Below, piece by piece: positions 12,098 through 23,939 of a stretch of DNA of 64,000 nucleotides; positions within the stretch are counted from its first letter, which is position 1, and every line of letters starts with the position of its first letter. The notes below the pieces were generated by a model. The model searched no databases. It had not been told where the DNA came from and saw only the letters and a list, made by a program, of their open reading frames with translations. Origin of the DNA: Antedon mediterranea (taxonomy: Eukaryota; Echinodermata; Crinoidea; Comatulida; Antedonidae); NCBI RefSeq assembly GCF_964355755.1, contig NC_092670.1:24179201-24243200 (forward strand), in the 5' to 3' direction. The translations under genes and the position numbers were made by a program.

Positions 12098-13981
12098 CTA
12101 GCCTCCACGCAGACGGCCCGTCATTTGAATGGTACTCTCATTGGCGATGCCATACGATTGTAAATTTCGTTGGTCTTCGAGATTTTTGCCGCCAAATACC
12201 AACAACTGTTGACTTGGAGAAATTCCAGTTTTTATCTCGATTTTCTTTTTCAATTCACGCACGAGGGTAGATCTCTTCATGCCCGAAAATGTAAGTGTAT
12301 TTCCGTTGGTGGTCTTGACGAATACTTGAAAGTTGTCGATTGTGATGTCCTGGCAGTCTCTGTTGAGCAAGTAAAGTAAATTTAAACGTAACTTACTAGT
12401 ATTTAAATAGAAAAATGGTAGTGCATTGGTAATTTGTATCTAATTCATGAAATAGTAGGCATCCGCATAAGCTTTTTCCGTTCTCATACTTTAAAAAACA
12501 TTCACATTTTATTTCAAATCCAATTTATTGATGTCATCATACGTCGATATAGGCTTACAGCAATTTATTTCTCGGGTGGTGGTCAACCACTAAACAATTC
12601 TTCGAAAGGCCAAAGGTTAAGTTAACTATTTGCAATATTCGAACCTAATATTATCAATGACCTCGTTGGCCTCTTAATTGTTGTCGCCATTATAATCATC
12701 GTTATCATTATCATCGTCATCATCATATTCATCATTATCATCATCATCGTCATCGTCATCATCATCATCGTCGTCGTCTTCGTCGTCATCAGCATCATCA
12801 TCATCATCGTCGTCGTCATAATCGAATCATTTTCATCATTGTCATAAATAATGATTGATCATTACTCACCGTCCTTGTAAGAGAATTTCTATGATCTTTT
12901 GATCTGATTGGACGATTTCTCTCAACCATCTCAACACGTTTCTGAGTGATTCTTGAGTAAACTGCTCAAAAAGATTCTCTGATGGATTGTGGAAGTTTGG
13001 AAGATCGTATTTCTCCATGTATTTGATGAGCGTCCGCAGCAGGTCCTTAAAGCGATCATGAAGATAATCTTGGTGCCATTGTGTAACGCTTGTATCATCG
13101 TTAAGATACAGCATGCATGTCTTTAGATGGTATGACGACAACATTCCAAGTTGAGAAGCACCTCTCTTTACTCGAATCGTCTTCAAGATCTTCAGACAAG
13201 CTCTGCGGCATTCATTCTGCCAATCCATATCACTTATGATTATCTGTTCCTTCTGTGTGTAACTCCTACGCCACAGCTGATCGTAGATGTTCTGTCCAGG
13301 TGCCTGTCGAGAGTTTGGACTTTCTGCTTTTGGGTGTCTCTTTGCTACGTACCTGGTGCCATCGAGTTCGATGCACGGCACAATATCAATCGATAGTTGT
13401 TTTCTGCTGTCATATGTAACATTTATTGTTAAGGCTGGTCCATTAACACTTTGTCTAGCAGTAATCCCAAACAATTCTTGGTTTATCTGGTTCACTACTC
13501 CCTGAACCAAGGATTGCATCTGTCGAAATGTGGATATCGGGTTGATATAGCCATTAACAACGCAGTCGTTCAGATGTGTGGCACCATTTCTAACTTTCTT
13601 TATGAAATAATAGCCTGACGAGTGAGTATTGCATCCCTCGGCATTTTCTTCTGCTTTCCACAGATCAGTGCCCATCTTTATAGGGACCAGAAGGTCAAAT
13701 TCATCCTCTCGTATCACCTTCAAACCCTCATAAGAGCTTCCTTGGTGGTAAATTGTTCCAAACACGAAGTTAGATGTCTTGAAATTATCTTCCAGGATCA
13801 GTTTGATCTTCTCAACGACAGTCTTAGCGCGCTTTTGTTCAACAACAGGAATGCTCACATGTTCGTGGAAGTATTTTCTCAAAGCGTTAAGAAGTGGATC
13901 TCGGCTGCTTTCGAGCTGTCCAATTTGATTTTCTTCTTCTCCATCGGTATCCCGTTTACGAACATGTTGTTTATTCGCCAT
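12098..13981 (-). CDS. cGAS-like receptor (Mab-21 nucleotidyltransferase) fused to a C-terminal ubiquitin-like domain
   Basis: Two coding exons, 13981-12870 and 12359-12098, predict 457 residues. Residues about 30-370 form a Mab-21/cGAS nucleotidyltransferase: GSSYEGLKV at 81-89 (GS motif), DEFDLL with metal ligands E94 and D96, the third ligand D199 in LSIDIVP, and the family signature SSYHLKTCM near 282. No cGAS-type zinc ribbon is seen, as in most invertebrate cGLRs. The donor CG|GTGAGT (phase 2) and acceptor CTTGCTCAACAG|A join in frame, adding 86 residues that align along the whole of ubiquitin (VFVKTTNG, QQLLVF, GKNLED, ESTIQM) and stop immediately after RLRGG. Ubiquitin K27, K29, K33 and K48 have counterparts; I44 is Val and K63 is Asn. 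The start ATG lies 17 nt after a good acceptor (CTATACTTTCAG), so a 5' UTR exon exists upstream. Family knowledge: cGLRs sense nucleic acid and make cyclic dinucleotides that activate STING. The ligand, the product and any conjugation by the UBL tail are inference. Confidence 0.88.
12680..12845. repeat. (ATC/GTC)n microsatellite in the cGLR-UBL intron
   Basis: About 50 trinucleotide units of TCATCA/TCGTCG type lie in the intron between the catalytic exon and the UBL exon, close to the donor. Translations of this tract are spurious. Confidence 0.9.
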
Positions 13982-14726
13982 GGTACAATTTTAACTTTCT
14001 GAAAGTATAGCAATATTTGTTTTTGGTGAAACATTACAGAATATAGATTCCTACACAAGCATGTAGGCCTAAACTTGAAATACGAATTTATTAATTTTTT
14101 TATTTAGTAATAATTATTATACAGATATTGCCTGCTTAGAGGTGAAATATACTATTTGAAATCCCGAGGGAATGGTATTTGCAACCAATCACGTTCACGT
14201 ATTTACATAGCCTATGTAATATAAACATATTCAGCATGAATAGCATTTAAATTGTGATAATATCACAATGTAAATTCTATTCTAAAATCCATTTTGTAAA
14301 TGTTCTTACAAATGGTCCATGATGAGATAACAATTTAGAAAGGCCCTATATAGACAAGACAATTTATCATTTCAAATTTTTAAATGTATACAGTTATTTG
14401 AAAATGTATTTAGAAAAACATACGATATGCCTAAAGGTGTTTACCCCACCCACATATGCATAGTTTGGATTTTATTCTTCCCCACCCTCCCTGACATTTC
14501 TGGCTAAAACACTTGTCGACAGTAATTGAAATACATTTTGCACTAAGCCTATATATTCCAAACCATAAATCAAAATGATTATAGGCCTATTAAGCAATAT
14601 TTATTCAAAACAACGCATTCATCAGACATGACATGACAATCCTTTATCTTATAATGAGCTCATTATGATTGATTGTATATATACAGATTATAGATTTTTA
14701 AGGCTTGCTTGTCTGCGAGAGAACTT

Positions 14727-14830
14727 GGAATTTCCAATTGAATGACGTAATCACACGTCACGGCAATAAACTCGCTGAAGCAAATTTGACACCGACGTGA
14801 CGTACATTATTACATAAGTTGGGAATTCCC
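14727..14830 (-). promoter_or_regulatory. kB sites and CRE-like site nearer the first cGLR-UBL gene
   Basis: TGGAATTTCCA (14726-14736), TGACGTAA (14743-14750) and the perfect palindrome GGGAATTCCC (14821-14830) lie about 0.8 kb upstream of the coding exon's acceptor. Confidence 0.5.
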
Positions 14831-15666
14831 ATTCTTGTGTAATAATAAACGTCAAAAGCCTAGTAATTCTACCATGTCAAAACTGTTTTGGAAATCGCCA
14901 AAGCACGTTAATGGAATTAATGGCTGAGTAGTACAGTATGATAAAAAATTTATTATTCTTATTATTCTTATTGTATCTAAAAACTCTGTAAATAAAATGT
15001 TTATAGTTCACAATTTTAGCGGTAAATGCAGTATTCGATTTTGAAACAGTTGGATGAAAAAAGTGGGGCACAATTAATTTATATATAATAAATCATAACA
15101 TTTATCATAAATCATGACATTTATCATAACATGAGTGAATGTCATTGGGGATATGCCTGCACAGTATACATTTAATTAGTGGCGTCTTTGGCATTTCACA
15201 CATTATCATTAGTCTTATTATGGTCATCAAAATATCATAAATTATAATATTAATAATCTAATGTTTTTCAGCTCTCATCGTTTTCATAACAGCAAAATTG
15301 TAGTACAATCACAGAGTTCATTTCCCTCCGATATTGTGTATTTAAAATGGACTTGCTCTATGTAGGCCTATCGGTTATTTTTCTTAAATAGCCCTCTTAA
15401 ATTAATTATACAAAACAATATAAAATGTTTTTAATTATTTCATTACATAATAAACATATGAATAACAACTAACATGACATGAAGACAATAACACGTACGT
15501 GGTATCGCATCATAATATGTAACGTTCTTGTACTTACATGTATTTGAATTGTAATTTCTCTCTGTGCTCCGTACGTATTTAAACGTAATAGGGCCTACGC
15601 TCTTCGTTGAAGGTTGTGAGTAGACTAAGAGCATATTGCACAAATAATACTCTTATGTCGACATCA

Positions 15667-15718
15667 GGGAATTTCCAAACGAACATGGAAATCCCCAATC
15701 TAGAATTCTAGAACGTTC
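15667..15718 (-). promoter_or_regulatory. double kB + heat-shock element upstream of the first cGLR-UBL gene
   Basis: GGGAATTTCC (15667-15676), GGAAATCCCC (15687-15696) and TTCTAGAACGTTC (15706-15718) occur in the same order as at the tandem gene, with kB-to-HSE spacing of 9 nt here and 8 nt there. They lie about 1.7 kb upstream of the start. Confidence 0.55.
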
Positions 15719-15863
15719 TCTTCTTCATTCTATGTTTGTGTTGGGATTTTCGCTGAACTATTTATAGTAAAGCAATGAACATTTGCTCTGTTGCTCTGTC
15801 AACTCACAAATGCGGCGGATCATCATCAAACTGTGATTGGTCAGATTCTGTAGCTTTCACTAG

Positions 15864-17057
15864 CAGGGGTGGCGCCAGGATCTTCCGGACGCGGGGGCTA
15901 CATTCCCCGACGAGGGGGCTATGCGAGCGAAGCGAGCATCACTAGGCTGGGGGCCAGGGGGCCGCCAAGGGCCCCCGGTGGGGGTCCAGGGGGGCGAAGC
16001 CCCCGGAAGCAACGCGTTCTAGCGTCATTTGAGGTCATTTTAATCAGATTTAGGGTAGCCATTTTTTCCATTTTTTATAATGCATAAATAAAATACTGCG
16101 TGCAAAAAAACGATGCGCGGTGACTGTTTCAATCCATATTTTTCAATTTAAAAAATAAAAGTTCAAAGAAAATTTAGAAAAATAGAGTTGGAGGTCCCGG
16201 AAATTGGACTTATTATACTTCAAAACATGAAACAAAATATATAAGTCCCTATCATGGTTGTGACTGAGCTAAGAAATGTTTGAGAGATGTTAGGTCCCGG
16301 AAAATGCACTTCTTGTACTTCGAAATATGACCGTCGGTAAACTTCGCCTGGAAAATAACTATACAGTACACATTTTGGTCCCCTGATGGAACATGATATC
16401 ACGCGTCTCGACCCAACGTTGAACGATTCGTACAAAGGGATACCGCCAGACAAGTGCGTACCTAACTATTGTTTAGTAGTAAGTTAGATCGCTGGCAATA
16501 ATGAATGCATATAAAGTGCATAATATCACTCTGACGTACTCTCACGGTCAATGAAACGTCGCGGTTTTCTAGGCGCTGAAGCTAGCTACGAAGTGAACGC
16601 GAACGCTTTTTACTGTATATTATATTCCCCGACAAAAAGTACCCGTGTTCCCTTCGGTAACCGTCGGTAAACTTCGCCTGGAAAATAACTACATTACACA
16701 TTTTGGTCCCTGGATGGAACTTGATATCACGCGTCTCGACCCAACGTTGAACGATTCGTACAAAGGGATACCGCCAAACAAGTGCGTACCTAGCTAATGT
16801 TTAGTAGTAAGTTAGATCGCTGGCAATAATGAATGCATAAAAGTGCATAATAGCCCTCTGACGTACTCTCACGGTCAATGGAACGTCGTGGTTTTCTAGG
16901 CGCTGAAGCTGTATGAAGTGAACGCGAACGTTTTTTACTGTATATTATATTCCCCGACAAAAAGTACCCGTGTTCCCCGACGGGGGGGCTAGGCTCCCCG
17001 ACGAGGGGGCTAGAGCCCCCGTAGCCCCCCCCCCCCCCCCCGCTGGCGCCACCACTG
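15864..17057. mobile_element. non-autonomous hAT element with perfect 8-bp target duplication
   Basis: The terminal inverted repeats CAGGGGTGGCGCCAG and CTGGCGCCACCACTG (one mismatch) are bounded by TTCACTAG on both sides (15856-15863 and 17058-17065). The 8-bp target site and CAGNGGTGGCGCC ends fit hAT. It is 1194 bp with GC-rich ends and no transposase frame. An internal tandem duplication of about 330 bp starts at 16331 and 16661. Confidence 0.88.
16331..16990. repeat. 330-bp tandem duplication inside the hAT element
   Basis: CCGTCGGTAAACTTCGCCTG begins both copies (16331, 16661), and both run through GGATACCGCCA, GCTGGCAATAATGAATGCAT and TATTCCCCGACAAAAAG. Differences are single bases and short indels. 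Confidence 0.85.
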
Positions 17058-17069
17058 TTCACTAGTAGA

Positions 17070-18760
17070 CAGGCAGCTCGGCAGCCCAGACATTTAGTTA
17101 GATGACCTAGTTACCAATATCTAACTATGTGAGTGTGTTGTGGGGTTACCTGAAGTCAAAGAAAATGCGAGTCTGTCAAGTGCCCCACGCTGCGTAAAAA
17201 CCCGGTGCTTAAAAATGGTACCAGATAAACTAGAAAAATACTACCTAATTTCACCACCATGAGATACCCATTGACATCGTCATACCAAATTCACAAACGA
17301 CAGACAATTTATCCGCTGCAATAGGTCCGCCAATTCCCCCCCCCCCCCTCCCGCCTATACGAAGGGCTTAAGATGGGGATATCATATGAGTGAAATACCA
17401 CCTAATTTCACCACCATGAGATGCCATTGACATCCACATCCAAATTCACAAACGACAGACATTTTATCCACTGCAATAGGCCCGGCAGACCCTCCTATAC
17501 GGAAGGCCTAAACATAGGAATAGCATAAATGAACACGTTGAGTTCATACAAATACCAAATCGGTAACGACTAATTGTCCGCTGCACCGCAAGGACCAGAC
17601 ACGTTTGACTATAGAGACCCTCCCTTTTCTCCCAACTACTGCAGGCTATCTGATATTTGTAGATACCACCAGCAACCAATATCATATCATTTACGACATT
17701 GTAAGGAATACAAAATGACCTATCACAGACCACTTATACACTTGGTCCTGACATAACCCGCTAAAGTTTGACCTGAGACACCCCTCCCCCATCCAGTCCC
17801 CTTCCCCCCAACTAGCTATCTTAGATATTGTAGATACCATGTCCACCGGCACACAATATCATATGATCTGGCACATTGTAAGGATACAAAATGCCTTATT
17901 ACAGTCTACAGACCACCTATGAACTCCCTTTGGTCCTGCCAAATCCTGCTAAAGATAAATTGATATTGTAGATATTACCAGCAACCAATGTTATATTATC
18001 TACCTATTGCAGATATAATGATTTAGAAATGTATAAAAATGAGCTACAATTACCTACTGTACATATACTGCCTTGTTTTATCACCCCCATTTGAATATAA
18101 GGTACGTCTTAGCTCACCTGGCTGTCCTTTGTAGGTACCAGAATATAAATACCAATATTCCCGCAAAAAATCAAATAAAAAAAGTTTAATTAAGTCTCTG
18201 GTCAAACATTAGCGAGGTCTGTCAGAAGTGTATAAGTGGTCTGTGATAGGTAATTTGGTATTCCTTACAATGTGGTAAATGATATACTATTGGTTGCTGG
18301 TGATATCTACACATATAAGATAGTCTAGTTTGGGGAAGGGAGAGTCAAACTTTAGGGTGTCTGTTACTTGCGGTGCAGCGGACAATTAGTCTGTTGTTAC
18401 CCATTTGGTATTGTATGAATTCAACTTGTTCATTTGGAATTATTTGTGAGTGGTACCTCACTCAACTATACTATCCCCATTTTTAGGCTATCCGTATAGG
18501 GTTGTCTAGCGGGCCTTTTGCAGCGGATAAAATATCTGTCGTATGTGAATTTGGTATGAGGATGTCAATGCACCCGATTCTCGTACGGTTCATGTCTAAC
18601 AACAAGAAACTGCTGCGGTGTTCCATGTCAAGCGACCATAACAGGCCCATCCATATCACGCATGTGTCACTGTTGCATGTCCCAGTACTGTACTACAGTA
18701 AAACTTAATTCATCTAATGTGAAATTGTCCGCCGGCAACCAGAGTTGAGTCGTAGGCCCA
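17070..18760. mobile_element. fold-back repeat element
   Basis: Segments at about 17220-17760 recur inverted at about 18210-18540 (CACCAGCAACCAATATCATAT against ATACTATTGGTTGCTGGTG, plus CGCTGCACC/GGTGCAGCG blocks). The left arm also repeats directly (ACCTAATTTCACCACCATGAG at about 17245 and 17400). Parts of both ends occur inverted at 46325-46705. No coding frame; reading frames here are short and repeat-derived. Confidence 0.65.
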
Positions 18761-19598
18761 ACCAAACAATGGAACTCGCTCGCATTATAATTATAGACCT
18801 AGGTTATACTACTAGGAGGCAGTGTATGCAATTCTAGGATTTAGATTTTATTTCTGTTTAAGTAAACTATCGGGATATTTCAGTAAATATTTCGATGTTT
18901 TTCCACCAAGAATGTTATGCCCAGTCATTGGTATTAGTTACCGAAATGTCTGTACAATTTCACCAAATTTGGTACGGGTTGACCTGATCGTCTCTAAAAT
19001 GGGCCCGATATCGTCTTAGACGAGTCCTCCTAAATACCAAGCCCCCCTATCAATAATTATCACTGGAGGACCCTTTAAAAAAATAAACCTCCATGCTTGA
19101 ACCGACCCGATCGATCTAGCCTGCCTAAGGAGACCGTGCAGTTTTGTACCAAGATAAGTATAAATAAATATAATTATTTCGTTTTATGTAGGCTAGCTAG
19201 GCCTAGCCTTTTTGTGCAGTGGTGGCCTAGCTTGACCTTATCTAGTAGTAGGCTAGGCTAGCCGTGATTATTTACCCATGCATCCGCCTCAGGATGCTCT
19301 AGCTGATTGCTCTACGAGGCCAGGCCTTATTATACACCCTTATTATAATGATTCATACCCAAGTTTTATTAAATGCTAAAAAATGCCTAGGCTAGTATAA
19401 TGTTCGATTCGGGTACGAACTGACCAATACAATTTGGCATGGGTACGAGTTTGTTATGGTACGGGTGAGATCCCCACTAACACCTCCCCCACCCACTAGC
19501 TAGGCTAACCAATGGCGATCCACCTATGGCATGGCTAGGCCCAGTATCAACCATCATGATGTTCAACTACATTTTTGCTACAAATTACAATTATAATA

Positions 19599-19690
19599 AT
19601 TGTAACTATACATTGTTACTAAATACAGGTCAACCCCGTCCCGTACCTATACCAACTCGTACCCATGGCAGCTGACGCGTATCCAAGTAA
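19599..19690. repeat. 92-bp direct repeat, copy 1
   Basis: ATTGTAACTATACATTGTTACTAAATACAGG ... GACGCGTATCCAAGTAA occurs again, apparently without change, at 22003-22094. Together they flank about 2.3 kb. Confidence 0.85.
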
Positions 19691-19884
19691 AGTTTAATGC
19701 TATGTAAAACATTTATTTTATTATTAATTTTCTTGAAATGGGACCCTCTGCCCACTTTACTTCACGGCATTTTTCTCGCTCTTCTGTGGTCGATCTATAA
19801 AACCTATGATAGACTTCAGGATTTCATATTCTAGATAACAATTTTTAAAAATAAACTAGACATGTAACTCGTCACTTTGACGAG

Positions 19885-21460
19885 TTTGGTTATCCGCCGC
19901 GCAAGTGGTGCAACATTAACATTAAGGGGATAGGTTGAGGACAAAAGGAAGTGTTCACGTTGGCATTATGACCTGAACTGAAGAATATGATATGTTGTTA
20001 TTGCTGAATTTTATTATTTAAATTCATATATAGTATACACAGTATAATCTGTATCCATATCACATACAGTGTAGAATAGGTGAAATTACGGGACCCGCTA
20101 TTTATTGCAATTTTTAACATGTTGACGGTTTTAAAATGAAACGCGAAGGTAGCAATTCCGAAAGGAAATTATCTCAGCAACAACGTATTAGCGTGTAGAA
20201 GAAATTTGAATACGTGAAATATTGATGCGCGCTCTTTTAAATGTAATGAATTATGACGCAAAAGATGAAAATACGACCTTTTTTATATAACTGGCCATAT
20301 GATGACGTCACAACATCCGATTGGCAACATTTTTACATAATTTCGTATCTACAATCCAATAGCTTCCAGAAAAAGTTTTAATCGTGATTATCACATTTTA
20401 TTCTTATGAGCTATAACAGATTAAAATTTACTGTAAAGATGAAATTAATGCCACACGTGATTTAAATTTTTAGGCATGATGACGTCAAAAAAATTAAAAT
20501 ATTTTTAACTCCTGCGAAAGATACTTGATTGACCTAGACAATATCAAAATCTGGGTGAAAATGGAAAACGGATAAGTGGAGAAGCGCTCTATTCAATGTG
20601 ATGAGCTATGACGAAAGGTACAAAAATCCTAAATTTTATATTCGCGTGGCCATACGATGACGTCACAATGTCCGGTTAGCCATATTAATACCTGATCCGA
20701 TATCTATAACTCATCTACTTCCAGAATATGCCATCCACAAAAAGTTGACCGTCTAGTTTAGAAATTACGACTGTTTAAAAAAAGGCATATTTTAAACAAA
20801 TTTTTTAACCTTTTCTTAAAAAACGCGCGCAAATTGTCCAATTCGACGTGCTCGTATGACGTATCTTTAAGTCGAAATTGTTTAAAATTTGGTAAAATTA
20901 CTAGAAAAGGCTGGAAAAATATAAATCACGCGAAAAAAATACGTTTTCAATGCTACGTGCGCACCGCACACGTAAAAATGTGCGCACGCGTTGGAATTTT
21001 TGACATGCTTAAAACGACATGAATCGCGTAGAAAGTTGATTATAAATTAATTTTGCGCATTTTGAAATTTTAAATGCGCGTGCGCGCGTAACTTTGTGTA
21101 AAACACGCAATTTTTTTTCAACAGAAAGTTAGCGCATAATATAAATTAAACTTTTGCAAAGTTTCAAGTTGAAATGTTATTTGGTTGTCGAGCTATGTTA
21201 AATACGACAAAATCGTTAAATCGCGCGTAAGTCACGTTGCGCAATTGTAAACATCATGAAAAGCTTCGCTGCACATCTTCATGTGCATGACGATATGTTG
21301 AGAAAGTTACAAAATGTTATGTTTGCAAGTTTTAGAGAAAAGCGATCCACAAAAATCATACAGAAAGAAAGAAGACAAATAAAAAGTTGATGTTGATGAT
21401 TTCGTACAATCACAAGAGGTTATCCTGCAACTTCGTTGCGGATAACCAAAAATGTTATTG
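19885..21460. mobile_element. putative non-autonomous DNA element with GGTTATCCGC ends
   Basis: TTTGGTTATCCGCCGCGCAAG near 19888 and CTTCGTTGCGGATAACCAAAA near 21430 are inverted. Between them are repeated motifs, e.g. GGCCATA(T/C)GATGACGTCACAA at about 20290 and 20645. No coding frame. The exact boundaries are not clear. Confidence 0.5.
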
Positions 21461-22002
21461 GTTAGTGTGATTAAATTTATATTTGTACGTATGTTTCCAA
21501 ACCAAATACATATAGGCCTACAGTTCTGTATTAAATTTAAAACATTATATTTCCAGATGGTTGTAGCTGTACTTTCAGAAATAAAAGATATCGTCATGAA
21601 TTTTTCCCACCCTCGTACCTCCTAGAATTTGATACTACGGTATTAATGCTGTATGAAAATATAAGAAGGGCATTTCCATGGTGAGAAATTTCAGTGCATA
21701 TTTATTTAAATTACTTGGATCTGGGCAATGTCATCAGATAATTATTTGCACGTACAGTAGTTACACTAACCCTATTATCAACTAATAATGTGATTTAATA
21801 ATATTTTTTACAGTTATTGAAGAAATACATGATTCATTGTGGAAATCGAAGTGATTCAAATACAATAAAAGAAGATAGAACAAAGTTGTTAAGAGTGTGA
21901 AATGATGTCCACCATTATTCAGATGTACATTGTGCAAAAAAAATATTTAGACAGTAGGGTCGTTCTATGCAAAGTTTGGTTTGTTTATTTTCAAAAATGA
22001 TT

Positions 22003-22094
22003 ATTGTAACTATACATTGTTACTAAATACAGGTCAACCCCGTCCCGTACCTATACCAACTCGTACCCATGGCAGCTGACGCGTATCCAAGTAA
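22003..22094. repeat. 92-bp direct repeat, copy 2
   Basis: Near-identical to 19599-19690 in the same orientation. The high identity implies recent duplication or a shared insertion. Confidence 0.85.
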
Positions 22095-22200
22095 TTTTAA
22101 TTTTTAAGATCAAAGATCTATTATTTATAATTTACTCATAGTTAATAATCGTCATGATACTCTCACTTTCAAGCATCTTCGCTCCAGTAATGATATGTCA

Positions 22201-22690
22201 AATGTTTATGCAAAATGTTTTACCTCTATAATATAATTTCAAAAGCTTTTAATTGATTGATACATAATAAATATTATTTTATATTATATCTTGTACAACT
22301 TTAACTTTATGTATTGTCCATGTGTTCTTTTTTTAATGTAGAGTGACACTGCCACACCCACCTCAGCCAAAGCATAGGTGAAGTTACAATTGTAACAAAA
22401 TAGCACCCTTAGAAATTATAAATGCTTTTTCAAGTAAAAGTTTTAACTATGAATTATTTTACGTTCATAAAGTTAGGGGAGACTGTACTCAATAAAAATA
22501 TGTAGTTCCCCATAGTATCTGAATTGTATGTACATTTCATTACCCAAATGATATCGGACCTATATTTTAATGTATAATGATAATGCAACTATAAATGTAA
22601 ATTTACACAATGTTTATGCAAAATGTTTTACCTCTATAATATAATTTCAAATGCTTTTAATTGATTGATACATAATAAATATTATTTTAT
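22201..22690. repeat. 82-bp direct repeat pair 408 bp apart
   Basis: AATGTTTATGCAAAATGTTTTACC ... ATAATAAATATTATTTTAT occurs at 22201-22282 and 22609-22690 with one visible change (AAAGC/AATGC). Confidence 0.8.
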
Positions 22691-23348
22691 TAATTTTGAT
22701 TTCATTTACTTTACAGTAGTATCTTTTGTTTTTTATTCAATATGTTAATTAGTAACCAATTGAAATAAAATTTAATACATGTTGCGATCCGTGAAATACT
22801 AATAATGTATTTAACTTGTTTGCTTTAATTAATTATCAACAACATTTACACTAACACCAAATTGCATGTCAGTCAGCCATAACAGGTAATTTTATGATGG
22901 TACGGTACACTTGTTCGGCTACCATATAAAGGGAGAATTTCCAGTATACAGAAAATGCCACTGGTAAACACTCTAGACTAAACTAAAGCATTTTGAAGAA
23001 TACAGTAAATAGGATGTACAACAAACCAAGTTTAATTGTTCTAGATAGTTATTCATTTAAAATACCATTTACATACAGTTATATACAATAAGGATTTAAA
23101 AATATTACATACACTATGACTATATAACTACACAGGCTTTTGCCAGTATTAATGTGCAGCAATCATACCAACTCACCCAGCCTGATGAAGTCATGTTGAT
23201 AACATAACATATTACAAAATAATTAATATGTACAGTAGTGTATACAATATTAATCATTATAAGTTACCAGAGGCAACTTTCAAGTTTGTCTGAATTGATC
23301 GGGGCTGCAATCAGATAAGTAAACATGTTCCTGCTTTTTTTATTTCTT

Positions 23349-23493
23349 GCACACCCCCCTTAAATGCCGTAGGATGTTTTGCCATGGTTCCCAGGTACAC
23401 TCTGACTCGGGAACCCAATCCACTTAATACCAAGTATTCCTTCTTTTTTCTTCTATACCGAGTTTTGACAATGTGCTCCAAATCAAATACACC
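23349..23493 (-). pseudogene. frameshifted chromodomain-like exon
   Basis: After the acceptor GCATTTTTTCAG the sequence reads VFDLEHIVKTRYRRKKKEYLV and then, shifted by one base, KWIGFPSQSVPGNHGKTS. Joined, this is the central strand block of a chromodomain (EYLV-KWIGFPS). The preceding exon at about 23998-23940 (WKIYVKVWVPINENKPG|GTAATG) ends in the compatible phase. One-base disruption suggests a decayed gene or retroelement. Confidence 0.4.
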
Positions 23494-23939
23494 TGAAAAA
23501 ATGCAATTAATAAAATGTCAATTACATCATATACATGTAGTCTGTGTGAAAAAACAGTCCTATTAGCTCCTAAGCAAGTCCCCTTTATCTTAGCGGCAAT
23601 ACATTCTGGCTTTCACCCACACCTCACAGGTTCAATTCCCCGTCCAATAGGAAAGTGAGTGGCAGCGGTTGGATGGATTTATCTGAGCTAATAATTAATG
23701 CTCATATCAATAACAATGACCAGATTATTTTATTGTTGATCAACTTCACAATTTACAAGTTAAAGGGCCAATTTCATTATTGACTGATCTGGTAAAGGGT
23801 GGTGGCACACCAATAACTGATTCTACCTATCTTAAAGATGCATTGGTTTTATAGTAGATTTATTTGGATGATGCTATATTGTACAGTTATGTATATGTTA
23901 TTCTACATATATGTTACTCTACATATACAAACACATTAC

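Noticed and set aside
12622-12819. Met/Thr-rich minus-strand reading frame
   Set aside because: It is the translation of a TCATCA/TCGTCG microsatellite in the cGLR-UBL intron.
12866-13981. Annotation as OAS
   Set aside because: SSYHLKT, the DEFDLLVP context and LSIDIVP fit the Mab-21/cGAS branch better; OAS-type motifs are not seen.
13151-14002. Several plus-strand frames of 70-126 codons
   Set aside because: They are shadows of the cGLR catalytic exon on the opposite strand.
15869-17062. Pro/Gly-rich frames at both ends
   Set aside because: They are translations of the GC-rich ends of the hAT element; no initiation or splice context.
23580-23660. tRNA gene near a B box
   Set aside because: GGTTCAATTCC is present but no acceptor stem or D arm can be folded.
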